This document shows, piece by piece, positions 16,236 to 24,270 of a stretch of 25,923 nt of DNA (position 1 is the stretch's first letter; the number at the start of each line of letters is the position of its first letter). Below the pieces are notes generated by a model that saw nothing but the letters and a program-made list of their open reading frames with translations, did no database searches and was not told where the DNA came from. This stretch comes from an uncultured bacterium. Lineage in GTDB: Bacteria; Patescibacteriota; Minisyncoccia; CAIUEV01. The translations under genes and the position numbers were made by a program. The stretch covers positions 1 through 25,923 of the forward strand of contig CAIUEV010000131.1 in the NCBI GenBank assembly GCA_903898335.1. Direction: 5' to 3'.

Positions 16236-18374
16236 ATGGAAAATTCGAGTGTCAACAAGTCAGTTGTTCGCGTCTCAACCGAAATTGCCGGTCGAGAATT
16301 AATTTTCGAAACCGGTCGCTTGGCTAATCAGGCCAATGGAGCTTTAACCGTTACCTACGGTGAATCGGTCGTTCTGGCCACTGCCGTCATGAGTCCTAAA
16401 CCCTTGTCCGGAGTGGATTTTTTTCCTTTAACCGTTGATTACGAAGAAAACTACTACGCCGCCGGTAAAGTGCGAGGCAGTCGTTTCGTCAAACGAAAAG
16501 GCAGACCGACCGACGACGCCATTCTGACCGGAAGAGTTGTTGACCGCAGTATTCGACCGTTTTTCCCCGATGGAATGAGAAATGAAGTTCAAGTGATTGT
16601 GACCGCTCTCAGCTTCGATAAAGAGAATGACCCGGAATTTATGGCTTTGGTTGGCGCTTCCGCCGCTTTAGCCATTTCCGATATTCCTTTTGAAACCACC
16701 TTGAGCGGAGTAAAAATCGGCTTAGTTGACGGAGAAATTGTCGTTAACCCGAAATTGACCGAGAATGGCAAAAATCAACTCGATTTAACCGTTTCCTCCA
16801 CTAAAGAGGGGAAAATTGCCATGATTGAAGCCGGCGCCAAAGAAATTCCTGAAGAAAAAATCAAGGAAGCCATTGCCTTGGCGGAAAAGGAAAATCAAAA
16901 AATAATCGCCCTGATTGAAGAACTGGTCGGCAAGGTCGGCAAAACCAAAAAAGAAGTACCTACTTTTGATTTACCCGATTCAGTCGCCAACTTTGCCAAA
17001 AAAGAACTGTCCGAGGAGTTGAGCAAGCTGATGGACGCCTATCAAACCAAACAAGAATTTGAAACCAAGCTTAGAGAGCACAAAGACGCTGTCTTGCCAA
17101 CTATGGTTGAAAAATTCTCCAACGAAAACCCGGAGGAAACTTTTGAGAATCTGAACAATTTGATGAGCGAAGCCATCGATAAGGCGGTAAAAGTCAAAAT
17201 AAGGACTATTTTTAACGAAGAAGGCCGTCGCATTGACGGACGAGCCGTTAATGAAATCAGAGAATTGCAGATCGAAGCCGGAGTTCTGCCGCGCACCCAC
17301 GGTTCCGCTATTTTCGCTCGCGGATTTACTCAAGGTTTGACCACGGCCACTTTGGGCTCTCCAGGCAGCGCTCTAGTCTTGGAAGGTATGGAAGAAGAGA
17401 TTGACCAGAAAAAACATTACATGCATTTTTACAGTTTTCCTCCCTTTTCGGTAGGCGAATGCAGACCGAATCGAGGACCGGGACGAAGAGAAATCGGGCA
17501 CGGTGCACTCGGCGAGAGAGCTCTGGAACCGGTTATTCCCTCCAAAGAAGATTTCCCGTACACAATCGTCATGCACACTGAAATAATGAGCAGTGACGGA
17601 TCGACTTCCATGGCCAGCGTTTGCGGAAGCACTTTGGCCTTAATGGATGCCGGAGTACCGATTAAAAAACCGGTAGCCGGTATTGCCATGGGATTAATGT
17701 ACGATCCAAGCAAAGATAAATACACGGTTATTAATGACCTTTGCGCTTTGGAAGACTTCTCCGGCTTTATGGACTTCAAAATGGCCGGTACCCGAGATGG
17801 GGTAACCGCCATTCAAATGGATATTAAATTAAAAGGTTTGCCGATTGAAGTAATCTATCAAGCAATCGACGATTCAAAAGCTTCTCGTTTTCAAATTTTA
17901 GACGCGATGAAGGCCGTTCTTCCCGAATCCAGACCGAATCTCTCCCCCTATGCACCGCGAGTAATTTCAATGCAGATTCCGGTTGACAAGATCAGAGATG
18001 TTATCGGCCCCGGCGGAAAGAAAATCAATGAGATAATCGATCAAACCGGTGTCACTATTGATATTGAGCAGAGCGGTTTGGTTCAGATTTCTTCCGAAAA
18101 CGAGGCCTCCATCGAAAAGGCCATGGCCATTATTCGAAGCATTACGAAAAAAGTGGAGGAAGGAGAGGAATACGAAGGTGAAGTTGTTAAAATTATGGAT
18201 TTCGGAGCCTTTGTCCGCTTAACCCCGAATCAAGACGGAATGGTTCATATATCTGAGATTAAAAAAGAAAGAATCGCCAGCGTTAGAGACCATCTGAAAG
18301 AAGGCGACATTGTCAAAGTTAAAGTTAAAAAAATAGACCCCACCGGCCGCATCAGTTTGACTATGATTTTTTAA
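16236..18374 (+). CDS. pnp: Polyribonucleotide nucleotidyltransferase (PNPase)
   Basis: PNPase degrades RNA from the 3' end by phosphorolysis and works as a trimer in the cytoplasm. The 712 residues match the usual length (711 in E. coli). Two RNase PH-like domains are present. The second, active one carries FSVGECRPNRGPGRREIGHGALGERAL and the SDGSTSMASVCG segment. The KH domain has GPGGKKINEI near residue 590, and the S1 domain starts at about 645 (GEVVKIMDFGAFVRL) and runs to ISLTMIF. The C-terminus stops right after the S1 domain, with no RNase E-binding tail. It follows rpsO and precedes the nucleotidyltransferase-like gene by seven bases, so it is probably cotranscribed with both. Confidence 0.98.
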   Translation: MENSSVNKSVVRVSTEIAGRELIFETGRLANQANGALTVTYGESVVLATAVMSPKPLSGVDFFPLTVDYEENYYAAGKVRGSRFVKRKGRPTDDAILTGRVVDRSIRPFFPDGMRNEVQVIVTALSFDKENDPEFMALVGASAALAISDIPFETTLSGVKIGLVDGEIVVNPKLTENGKNQLDLTVSSTKEGKIAMIEAGAKEIPEEKIKEAIALAEKENQKIIALIEELVGKVGKTKKEVPTFDLPDSVANFAKKELSEELSKLMDAYQTKQEFETKLREHKDAVLPTMVEKFSNENPEETFENLNNLMSEAIDKAVKVKIRTIFNEEGRRIDGRAVNEIRELQIEAGVLPRTHGSAIFARGFTQGLTTATLGSPGSALVLEGMEEEIDQKKHYMHFYSFPPFSVGECRPNRGPGRREIGHGALGERALEPVIPSKEDFPYTIVMHTEIMSSDGSTSMASVCGSTLALMDAGVPIKKPVAGIAMGLMYDPSKDKYTVINDLCALEDFSGFMDFKMAGTRDGVTAIQMDIKLKGLPIEVIYQAIDDSKASRFQILDAMKAVLPESRPNLSPYAPRVISMQIPVDKIRDVIGPGGKKINEIIDQTGVTIDIEQSGLVQISSENEASIEKAMAIIRSITKKVEEGEEYEGEVVKIMDFGAFVRLTPNQDGMVHISEIKKERIASVRDHLKEGDIVKVKVKKIDPTGRISLTMIF

Positions 18375-18381
18375 GTTAAAA

Positions 18382-19329
18382 ATGCGCAGCGACTCAGTTA
18401 AAAGCCAAGAGTTGGAGCAATCCGCTCTTGAGACTTTGCTCTATTTCTGGACCGAAAAAAAACCGCTTTTTTTAGCGGAAATAGATAATTTTTTGCTTGG
18501 ACAAAAAAGAGCAGAATACAGCCTTTCCGATTTAAAAAACGCACTCGACCATCTCAGAAGAAAAGGAATAATCGAGTCGAAAAAGGGGCTTTATTTGCCC
18601 AAGGCAGCGAAAATCTTTCACTGGCTCAGTCAAGCTGACAAAATCAAAGAGGCGCATAAAAAGATTGAGCTCACCGCCCGCAGTCTTTTTTGGCTCTCCA
18701 TAATCGGCTCTCTGGAAGAAATTTGCATCTGTGGCAGCGTGGCCGGCCGAAACTGTTCTCCTTCAAGCGATATTGATCTTTTGATTTTGACCGAAAAAAA
18801 TCGGGTTTGGACCACCCGTTTTTGGCTGACTATATTTTCTTGGCTCTGGGGTAAAAAGAAAAGACCCGGAAAATCAAGAAAAGATCGTTTCTGCCTCAAT
18901 CATTATCGCGACTCGGACAGTCTGGAATTAGAAAAATCCATGCGAGATCGCTATTCGGCCAAAGAATATTTTCAGATGATTCGGCTCCTCAGCAAAAATC
19001 ACCCCTGCAATTTCCTGAAAAAAAACAAGCTTTGGGCCGATAATTTCTTGATCCACTTTAATTTTAACAAACCGGCGCTTTTTGAAACAAAAAATACTCT
19101 CGGCGATTTTTTCTTCTCCAAGCGTTTAGGAGATCAACTCGAAAATTTTTTTAAGTTTCTTCAGCTCGGAAAAATAACTCAATCGAAGAACAAAATCAAA
19201 AAGGGATTGGACAGAAGCAGAATTATATTGGAAAATGGGGTGATAATGTTTCATCTTAATCCCAAGGCCCCATCGATTGAGAGAAAGTTTTACCGTTTAA
19301 AAAATAAATTTTTTGCTAAAAATGAATAA
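18382..19329 (+). CDS. Winged-helix plus nucleotidyltransferase-fold protein
   Basis: This 315-residue protein begins with a likely winged-helix region (about 10-75; ALDHLRRKGIIESKKGLYL is typical of the recognition helix and wing). A polymerase-beta-type nucleotidyltransferase signature follows: GS at 118-119, then SSDIDLLIL with D130 and D132 as metal ligands. The third catalytic acid is not obvious. The rest is basic and helical, with an aromatic-rich stretch around WLTIFSWLW. The fold transfers nucleotides to proteins, RNA or small molecules; the substrate cannot be read from the sequence. It lies seven bases after pnp and overlaps ruvB by eight bases, so it is part of the same transcript. 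Confidence 0.72.
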   Translation: MRSDSVKSQELEQSALETLLYFWTEKKPLFLAEIDNFLLGQKRAEYSLSDLKNALDHLRRKGIIESKKGLYLPKAAKIFHWLSQADKIKEAHKKIELTARSLFWLSIIGSLEEICICGSVAGRNCSPSSDIDLLILTEKNRVWTTRFWLTIFSWLWGKKKRPGKSRKDRFCLNHYRDSDSLELEKSMRDRYSAKEYFQMIRLLSKNHPCNFLKKNKLWADNFLIHFNFNKPALFETKNTLGDFFFSKRLGDQLENFFKFLQLGKITQSKNKIKKGLDRSRIILENGVIMFHLNPKAPSIERKFYRLKNKFFAKNE

Positions 19330-20359
19330 TCCATTGCCCCCGGAAGAAGAAAATTCGGCCATAGATTTCGTTACCATGCCGGCCAAGAAGAAAGAAGATC
19401 GGCTGCTGGACAGCACTCTTCGACCAAGAACTTTCGAAGACTATATCGGCCAAAAGAAAGTCAAAGAAAGTCTCTCCATCATAATGGAAGCGACTAAGCT
19501 CCGTTCCGAACCGCTGGAGCATCTTCTGTTTTACGGTCCGGCCGGTCTGGGAAAAACCACTCTGGCCCACATCATAACTTATGAAATGCGCAGTAAATTA
19601 AAGATAACTTCCGGCCCGGCGCTGGAGAGAACCGGCGATTTGGCCTCGCTTTTGACCAACCTTGAAGACGGAGATATTCTTTTTATCGATGAGATTCACC
19701 GTCTGAATCGCACCATTGAGGAGGCTCTTTACCCCGCCATGGAAGATTTTCGTTTTGATATTGTTGTCGGTAAGGGACCGTCCGCTCAAGTTTTGGAGCT
19801 GAACTTACCTCGATTCACTCTGATTGGAGCCACCACCCGTATCGGTCTGCTCACCAACCCGATGCGCTCTCGCTTTGGCGGGCTTTTCAGGTTGGATCTT
19901 TATTCAACAGATGAAATTGAGGAAATCATTAAACGTTCCGCCAGCCTACTTAAAATACCCGTCGAATCGGCCGGCGCCAATGTCATCGCTCGCTGCAGTC
20001 GACACAATCCTCGAGTGGCCAACCGACTCCTCAAAAGAGTAAGGGATTTCGCCGAAGTCAGAGGCGGCGGTATCATAACGGAAAAAATCGCCAACCAAGC
20101 CTTGAAGATTTTGGAAATAGACGATATCGGATTGGAAAAACTTGATCGTCGAATTCTCAAAGTTATCATCGAAAAATTCAATGGCGGACCGGTAGGCATT
20201 CAAACTTTGGCCGCCGCGGTCGGAGACGAAGAGGACACTTTGGTTGATGTTTACGAACCTTATTTGATGGAATTAGGCTTTTTAGCCCGTACTCCGCGCG
20301 GACGAATCGTCACCCCGGCCGGTTACCGCCATCTGGGAATGGTCTGCGACCCATCATAG
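19322..20359 (+). CDS. ruvB: Holliday junction branch migration DNA helicase RuvB
   Basis: RuvB is the hexameric AAA+ motor that drives branch migration with RuvA during recombination and repair. From the ATG at 19322 it has 345 residues, normal for the family. Walker A GPAGLGKTT is at 72-80 and Walker B FIDEIHRLN at 121-129. Sensor 1 is GATTRIGLLT, the arginine finger is in MRSRFG, and the C-terminal winged helix ends RTPRGRIVTPAGYRHLG. A longer frame from TTG 19313 exists, but the ATG is preferred. The start overlaps the preceding gene by eight bases. No ruvA or ruvC is in the window. Confidence 0.98.
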   Translation: MNNPLPPEEENSAIDFVTMPAKKKEDRLLDSTLRPRTFEDYIGQKKVKESLSIIMEATKLRSEPLEHLLFYGPAGLGKTTLAHIITYEMRSKLKITSGPALERTGDLASLLTNLEDGDILFIDEIHRLNRTIEEALYPAMEDFRFDIVVGKGPSAQVLELNLPRFTLIGATTRIGLLTNPMRSRFGGLFRLDLYSTDEIEEIIKRSASLLKIPVESAGANVIARCSRHNPRVANRLLKRVRDFAEVRGGGIITEKIANQALKILEIDDIGLEKLDRRILKVIIEKFNGGPVGIQTLAAAVGDEEDTLVDVYEPYLMELGFLARTPRGRIVTPAGYRHLGMVCDPS

Positions 20360-20433
20360 TCCGAACTATTTGTGACTCTGAAAATAAAGTGAGAAAATAA
20401 AATCACAATTCGAGTGTTTAGAAAATAAAATAA

Positions 20434-21063
20434 ATGTTCAAAAAAACCCCGAATAAAATTCTTCCCGGTATGACTCTGGTTGAGTTGATTGTCACCACCG
20501 CTATCTTTGTTTTGGCCATGACCGGAGTTTCCTATCTGGCCTTTGCCGGCTTTCGTTACTATCAATTCACCATCAACCAAGGTCAGATCTTGGAGGAAAT
20601 TCAAAAAAGCGTGACTCCGATGACCAGGGAGATTCGGGAAATGCGCCAAGCCGACTCGGGCGCTTTTGCCATCGAGCTCGCCGAATCAAATCAGCTCGTA
20701 TATTTTGCCAATATTGACGATTCGATAGACGCAGAGAGGATCGACTACTACAGAAACGGTGATTGCTTGGTGAAGGGGATTACTAAACCCACCGGCAGTC
20801 CGCCTCGATATCTTGACGAAAACGAACAAACCGCTAATATAACTTGTAATGTGGCTAATGCGACCGGCGAACCGATTTTTACTTACTACAATGATTATCC
20901 GGCTCTGACTAATCCGCTTTCCGTCCCGGCCCAAGTCCATCAGGTGAAAATAGTCGGACTTTTTTTGCGTATTGAATCAACCGGTAGTAACCCGATTCCG
21001 AAAAGTAAAGTGTTTTCGGAGTACATACGTCCTCGCAACATCAACAAAGAAGAAGAAAACTGA
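20434..21063 (+). CDS. Type IV pilin-like / pseudopilin protein
   Basis: The 209-residue protein carries a prepilin N-terminal methylation motif, PGMTLVELIVTTAIFVLAM. The predicted prepilin peptidase cut is between G12 and M13, with the conserved Glu at position +5 (E17). The usual first residue after the cut, Phe, is Met here. A hydrophobic helix follows, then a globular part with two cysteines (DCLVKG, ITCNVA) that may form a disulfide. The size and the amphipathic stretch after the helix suggest a minor, GspJ/PulJ-like pseudopilin rather than the main pilin. No other pilus gene is nearby, so the assembly machinery must be encoded elsewhere. It is the one gene here that ends in TGA. Confidence 0.85.
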   Translation: MFKKTPNKILPGMTLVELIVTTAIFVLAMTGVSYLAFAGFRYYQFTINQGQILEEIQKSVTPMTREIREMRQADSGAFAIELAESNQLVYFANIDDSIDAERIDYYRNGDCLVKGITKPTGSPPRYLDENEQTANITCNVANATGEPIFTYYNDYPALTNPLSVPAQVHQVKIVGLFLRIESTGSNPIPKSKVFSEYIRPRNINKEEEN

Positions 21064-21079
21064 TTTTTAATTTTTTAAC

Positions 21080-22177
21080 ATGGCTCTCCAGGTGGGTATC
21101 GTGGGTTTACCCAATGTCGGTAAATCAACCCTTTTTTCCGCTCTGACTAAAAATGATATTGAAATCAACAATTATCCGTTTTGCACCATTAAACCGAATG
21201 TCGGCGTTGCTCCCGTTGCCGATGAACGTCTCGACGCCCTCTGGAGTCTTTTTCCGGAGAGTAAAAAAATTAACGCCATTCAAGAGTTCGTTGACATCGC
21301 CGGTCTGGTTAAGAACGCTCACCAAGGAGAAGGCTTGGGCAATCAATTTCTTTCAAATATCCGCAATGTCGATATGGTGCTTGAAGTGGTTCGCGCTTTT
21401 CCCGGAGACGACATTAAACACGTCGAAGACAGTCTCGACCCGCTGAGAGATATCGGAATCATCAAATCAGAACTGATTCTTTCCGATCTGGAGATTCTGA
21501 CCAAAAGAAAAGAGAAGTTAACCAAACTCAAGAGATCTCCCGGTAAAGAAGGACTGGAAGCCGCCATTGAATGGGACATTTTGGAAATATTCGAAAAAAA
21601 TCTCAACGAAGAAAAATGGCTCCATCCCTTACCGGAAATGCCGGAAAAATTAGCCGCCAAAGCCAAAGAGGTTAGCCGAAATTTCTCTCTTATTTCAACG
21701 AAACCTTTGCTTTACGCCATTAATATTCTTGAAGATCAAGATCGACAGAGCTTAAAAACCGATCTGGCCAAAATAAATCTGCATGAAGATGATTACGTCT
21801 TTATTGACGCTAAATTGGAAAAAGAGCTGGACGAGATGACCGATGAAGAAAAAAAAGAGTTGGGATTAAAAAGCGATCTGGATAATCTGGTTCGTCAGTC
21901 TTACAAGAAGCTTGATTTACTGACGTTCCTCACTTCGGGAGAAAAAGAAACCCGAGCCTGGACCACTCCGGCCGAGTCATCCGCTCCCCGAGCCGCCTCC
22001 GTCATTCATTCGGATTTCGAAAAATATTTTCTTTTCGCCAATATTATAAACTGGCAAAAGCTGATTGAATCGGGGGGCTGGAAAAAGGCCAGGGATATCG
22101 GAGCGGTCAGAAGAGAGGGAAAAGATTATGTTATGCAGGAAGGCGATGTGGTTGAATTTATTATCGGCAAAAGATAA
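21080..22177 (+). CDS. ychF: Redox-regulated ATPase/GTPase YchF (Obg family)
   Basis: YchF is a universally conserved P-loop nucleotidase of the Obg group that prefers ATP and associates with ribosomes. At 365 residues it has the usual length. The G1 motif GLPNVGKST is at 9-17, followed by NNYPFCTIKPNVGVAPVAD and the G3 motif DIAGL. The G4 region reads NILE, the altered form expected in this family. A coiled-coil insertion (LEILTKRKEKLTKLKR) and a C-terminal TGS domain ending GKDYVMQEGDVVEFIIGKR complete the protein. It follows the pilin-like gene by 16 bases and ends before a shared hairpin. Confidence 0.98.
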   Translation: MALQVGIVGLPNVGKSTLFSALTKNDIEINNYPFCTIKPNVGVAPVADERLDALWSLFPESKKINAIQEFVDIAGLVKNAHQGEGLGNQFLSNIRNVDMVLEVVRAFPGDDIKHVEDSLDPLRDIGIIKSELILSDLEILTKRKEKLTKLKRSPGKEGLEAAIEWDILEIFEKNLNEEKWLHPLPEMPEKLAAKAKEVSRNFSLISTKPLLYAINILEDQDRQSLKTDLAKINLHEDDYVFIDAKLEKELDEMTDEEKKELGLKSDLDNLVRQSYKKLDLLTFLTSGEKETRAWTTPAESSAPRAASVIHSDFEKYFLFANIINWQKLIESGGWKKARDIGAVRREGKDYVMQEGDVVEFIIGKR

Positions 22178-22212
22178 ATTTTTCCATCTTAAAAAAATTT
22201 GATCTGAAAGCA

Positions 22213-22238
22213 AAAATCACCCCCTCGAGGGTGATTTT
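22213..22238. terminator. Bidirectional terminator between ychF and the tRNA gene
   Basis: AAAATCACCC (22213-22222) pairs with GGGTGATTTT (22229-22238) in a perfect ten-base-pair stem with a six-base loop. The T-rich side on the minus strand is stronger (five T after the stem start), so it can stop the tRNA transcript as well as ychF. Confidence 0.85.
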
Positions 22239-22244
22239 AATTTG

Positions 22245-22316
22245 TTGCGGGGGCAGGACTCGAACCTGCAACCTCGAGGTTATGGGCCTCGCAAGCTACC
22301 ATTGCTCCACCCCGCG
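22245..22316 (-). tRNA. Initiator tRNA-Met (anticodon CAT)
   Basis: The minus strand folds into a complete cloverleaf of 72 bases. The acceptor pairs CGCGGGG with CCCCGCA, leaving the C1xA72 mismatch typical of bacterial initiator tRNA. The D arm is GAGC/GCTT, the anticodon stem CGAGG/CCTCG, and the T arm GCAGG-TTCGAGT-CCTGC. The anticodon loop is CCCATAA. Two positions are unusual: C33 replaces the near-universal U33, and the anticodon stem has A29-U41, so the three consecutive G-C pairs of most bacterial initiators become AGG/CCU. CCA is not encoded. The 5' half closely resembles E. coli tRNA-fMet. Confidence 0.95.
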
Positions 22317-22324
22317 GTGGATGA

Positions 22325-22352
22325 ATCTTATCTCAGTCAATATTGACGACAA
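22325..22352 (-). promoter_or_regulatory. Putative promoter of the initiator tRNA gene
   Basis: On the minus strand, TTGTCG (22352-22347) and TAAGAT (22330-22325) are 16 bases apart, eight bases upstream of the tRNA 5' end. The spacer contains most of a perfect 12-base palindrome, GTCAATATTGAC (22336-22347). The spacing is right, but both boxes are imperfect. Confidence 0.5.
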
Positions 22353-22387
22353 AAAACGGTTTTGTAAAGTTTTAGCGCAGCGAAGAG

Positions 22388-22918
22388 TTAGTAAATATTA
22401 ACCCAAACAAGCTGCTTGTCGTAATCAAAAAGAAAATCAAGAACATATCTTCGACCTCCAAAATTATGATAAAGACCGAATTGACCAATCGCTTTTTTAT
22501 CGTCCTGGACCAAAGGAGAATCTTCCTTGGCCAAGCTGGCCGTATCTAAGAATTTACTTAAAAGCGGATCAATATCCGACGGTTTGAATTTGTTTTTCAT
22601 TACATACTGAAAAGTGAAAGGAGTGTTGTGCAGTTGACCGGTTTCGATAATTTTGCTTCCCCCGAATACTTTCTTAAAATTTGCCTTTAGGTACCGATCG
22701 ATTTCCGAAGCCGTTTCCAGCTCTATCACCGACTCTTTGGCGTCGGAAAAATCGGGATTAAGATTTTCATCTTTATTTCCAACCACCTCTTCTATTTTTT
22801 CCTTACCGTTATTAAAAAAGCCGACGACTCCCTTTCTAGTCTCTTCAAAAGAACAGCCGCTCAAAAAAAGGCCTGAGATCGCTAAGGAAAACCCGGCAAA
22901 AAAATATCTTTTCAACAT
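22388..22918 (-). CDS. Predicted lipoprotein of unknown function
   Basis: The 176-residue protein has a type II signal peptide. A basic start and hydrophobic stretch end in the lipobox LSGC, with C22 as the predicted lipidated residue. After a Glu/Lys/Asn-rich tether, the body contains a short globular region (about 70-176) that ends YVLDFLFDYDKQLVWVNIY. I recognise no named family. It should be anchored on the outer face of the cytoplasmic membrane. It diverges from the double-receiver gene, and the two promoters overlap at their -35 boxes, so the two genes may be regulated together. Confidence 0.8.
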   Translation of the reverse strand: MLKRYFFAGFSLAISGLFLSGCSFEETRKGVVGFFNNGKEKIEEVVGNKDENLNPDFSDAKESVIELETASEIDRYLKANFKKVFGGSKIIETGQLHNTPFTFQYVMKNKFKPSDIDPLLSKFLDTASLAKEDSPLVQDDKKAIGQFGLYHNFGGRRYVLDFLFDYDKQLVWVNIY

Positions 22919-22925
22919 TTAAATT

Positions 22926-22976
22926 AAATTAGGCTTTTATTTTTAACTTTGACAATCAAATAAAGAAAGCTATCAT
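22926..22976. promoter_or_regulatory. Overlapping divergent promoters
   Basis: On the plus strand, TTGACA (22949-22954) and TATCAT (22971-22976) are 16 bases apart and drive the double-receiver gene. On the minus strand, TTGTCA (22955-22950) and TAATTT (22931-22926) are 18 bases apart, pointing at the lipoprotein gene. The two -35 boxes share five bases. The minus-strand -10 lies so close to the ATG at 22918 that its transcript would be nearly leaderless. Confidence 0.65.
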
Positions 22977-23011
22977 TAAATTGATTACTATTTAAAAAAT
23001 AACATAAATAA

Positions 23012-23929
23012 ATGGAAACAAAAAAAGTTTTGTTGGTGGAGGACGAACAAGTTTTGGCCGACGTGTTGGAAGCAAAACTGAAAAAAGCCGGCTACGAAAC
23101 CAGCGTAGCTTACGATGGGGAGGACGGATTAGGCAAAATCAGAAGTCTAAAACCCGACTTGGTGCTTTTGGACATTGTGCTGCCCAAGATTAACGGCTAC
23201 GAAGTCTTGGAAACCATGAAAGCGGAAGGGAACAGTACCCCGGTCATCATTATTTCCAATTCCGGTCAACCGGTGGAGATTGATCGTACTAAAGCATTGG
23301 GCGCCGTCGATTTTCTGGTTAAAACTCAGTTTGACCCGGAAGAGTTGATTGATAAAGTCAATAATTATCTTCAGAGTCAAAGCCCTTCTCAGCCGACCGC
23401 ACCTACAGAAACGCCTGCCACTCCGACCCAACCGGCCACACCGGTCGAAGCTGAAACCGCCCCAGCCCAACCGGCCACACCGGTCGAGCCCACCCCCGCC
23501 CCAACCCAGCCGACTACGCCCTCCGCTCCAACCCAAGTTGTCGGCGGCGGTGAAAAAATAAAAATTCTCTTGGTTGAGGACGATAAATTTTTGAGAGATA
23601 TTTGCGGTACCAAACTGGCCAAAGAAGGATTCGAAGTGATTGAAGCCATTGACGGCGGAGAGGTGCTCCCTAAAATTGAAACTCACAAACCCAACGTTGT
23701 TTTACTGGACATAGTCCTGCCTTCCGCTAACGGGTTTGAAATTCTTTCCCAAATAAAAGGTCATCAAGACCCTGCAGTCGCCAAGACTACCGTTTTGATG
23801 CTTTCGAACTTGGGACAGGAAGATGACGTCAAAAAAGCCATCAGTCTGGGGGCCAGCGACTACTTAATAAAATCGAATTTCACCACCCAAGAAATCACCG
23901 ATAAAATTAAAAAAACTCTAAATATTTAA
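23012..23929 (+). CDS. Response regulator with two receiver domains and no output domain
   Basis: The 305-residue protein holds two REC domains joined by a Pro/Thr/Ala-rich linker (about 121-180). REC1 has the acidic pair E10/D11, phosphoacceptor D54 (LLDIVLP), S82 and K104. REC2 has E189-D191, D233 (LLDIVLP), S265 and K287. Both therefore look able to accept a phosphate from a histidine kinase. There is no DNA-binding or enzymatic output domain, so signalling must go through protein contacts. The linker contains a 22-base direct repeat (23427-23448 and 23466-23487) encoding QPATPV twice. No histidine kinase gene is in the window. A clear promoter lies just upstream, and the next gene starts three bases after the stop. 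Confidence 0.92.
   Translation: METKKVLLVEDEQVLADVLEAKLKKAGYETSVAYDGEDGLGKIRSLKPDLVLLDIVLPKINGYEVLETMKAEGNSTPVIIISNSGQPVEIDRTKALGAVDFLVKTQFDPEELIDKVNNYLQSQSPSQPTAPTETPATPTQPATPVEAETAPAQPATPVEPTPAPTQPTTPSAPTQVVGGGEKIKILLVEDDKFLRDICGTKLAKEGFEVIEAIDGGEVLPKIETHKPNVVLLDIVLPSANGFEILSQIKGHQDPAVAKTTVLMLSNLGQEDDVKKAISLGASDYLIKSNFTTQEITDKIKKTLNI
23427..23487 (+). repeat. 22-bp direct repeat in the receiver linker
   Basis: An identical 22-base sequence occurs at 23427-23448 and 23466-23487, 39 bases (13 codons) apart and in frame. Both copies encode QPATPV within the Pro/Thr/Ala linker, which suggests recent in-frame duplication of linker DNA. Confidence 0.85.
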
Positions 23930-23932
23930 TTT

Positions 23933-24235
23933 ATGGGATTAAAGTTCATTGCCAAAATCGGTTTTTTGCTTTTGGTGATTTTTCTGGTAGGAAGGTTTCT
24001 GGGATTGAAAGTTATCGAAACCGATTCCCAAAATCCGGTTCTAAAATTCAAGGACGCCGAAGGCAATTTTAAGATTGAGATCAGAGAGCCGGAAAAAACT
24101 CAGTTGAAAGAATTGACCAGACAAATAAAAGGTTTGATTTATAAAGAAGCAACCGAGCACAATCCATCGGGCGATATGTTGCCGGATCAAATAGACAATC
24201 GCGTCATCGAGGAAGTAAAGGAACGCGTCAATTAA
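23933..24235 (+). CDS. Small membrane-anchored protein of unknown function
   Basis: This 100-residue protein has one N-terminal hydrophobic segment (about residues 8-24, KIGFLLLVIFLVGRFLG), serving as a signal or anchor. A short hydrophilic domain rich in Lys and Glu follows (KFKDAEGNFKIEIREPEKTQ), with a predicted helical end. I recognise no family. It begins three bases after the double-receiver gene, so the two are almost certainly cotranscribed. It could be a membrane partner or docking site for that regulator, but this rests only on position. Confidence 0.72.
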   Translation: MGLKFIAKIGFLLLVIFLVGRFLGLKVIETDSQNPVLKFKDAEGNFKIEIREPEKTQLKELTRQIKGLIYKEATEHNPSGDMLPDQIDNRVIEEVKERVN

Positions 24236-24270
24236 TAAGTTCAAATCCCGTTAAGGAAATAAATACTTTC

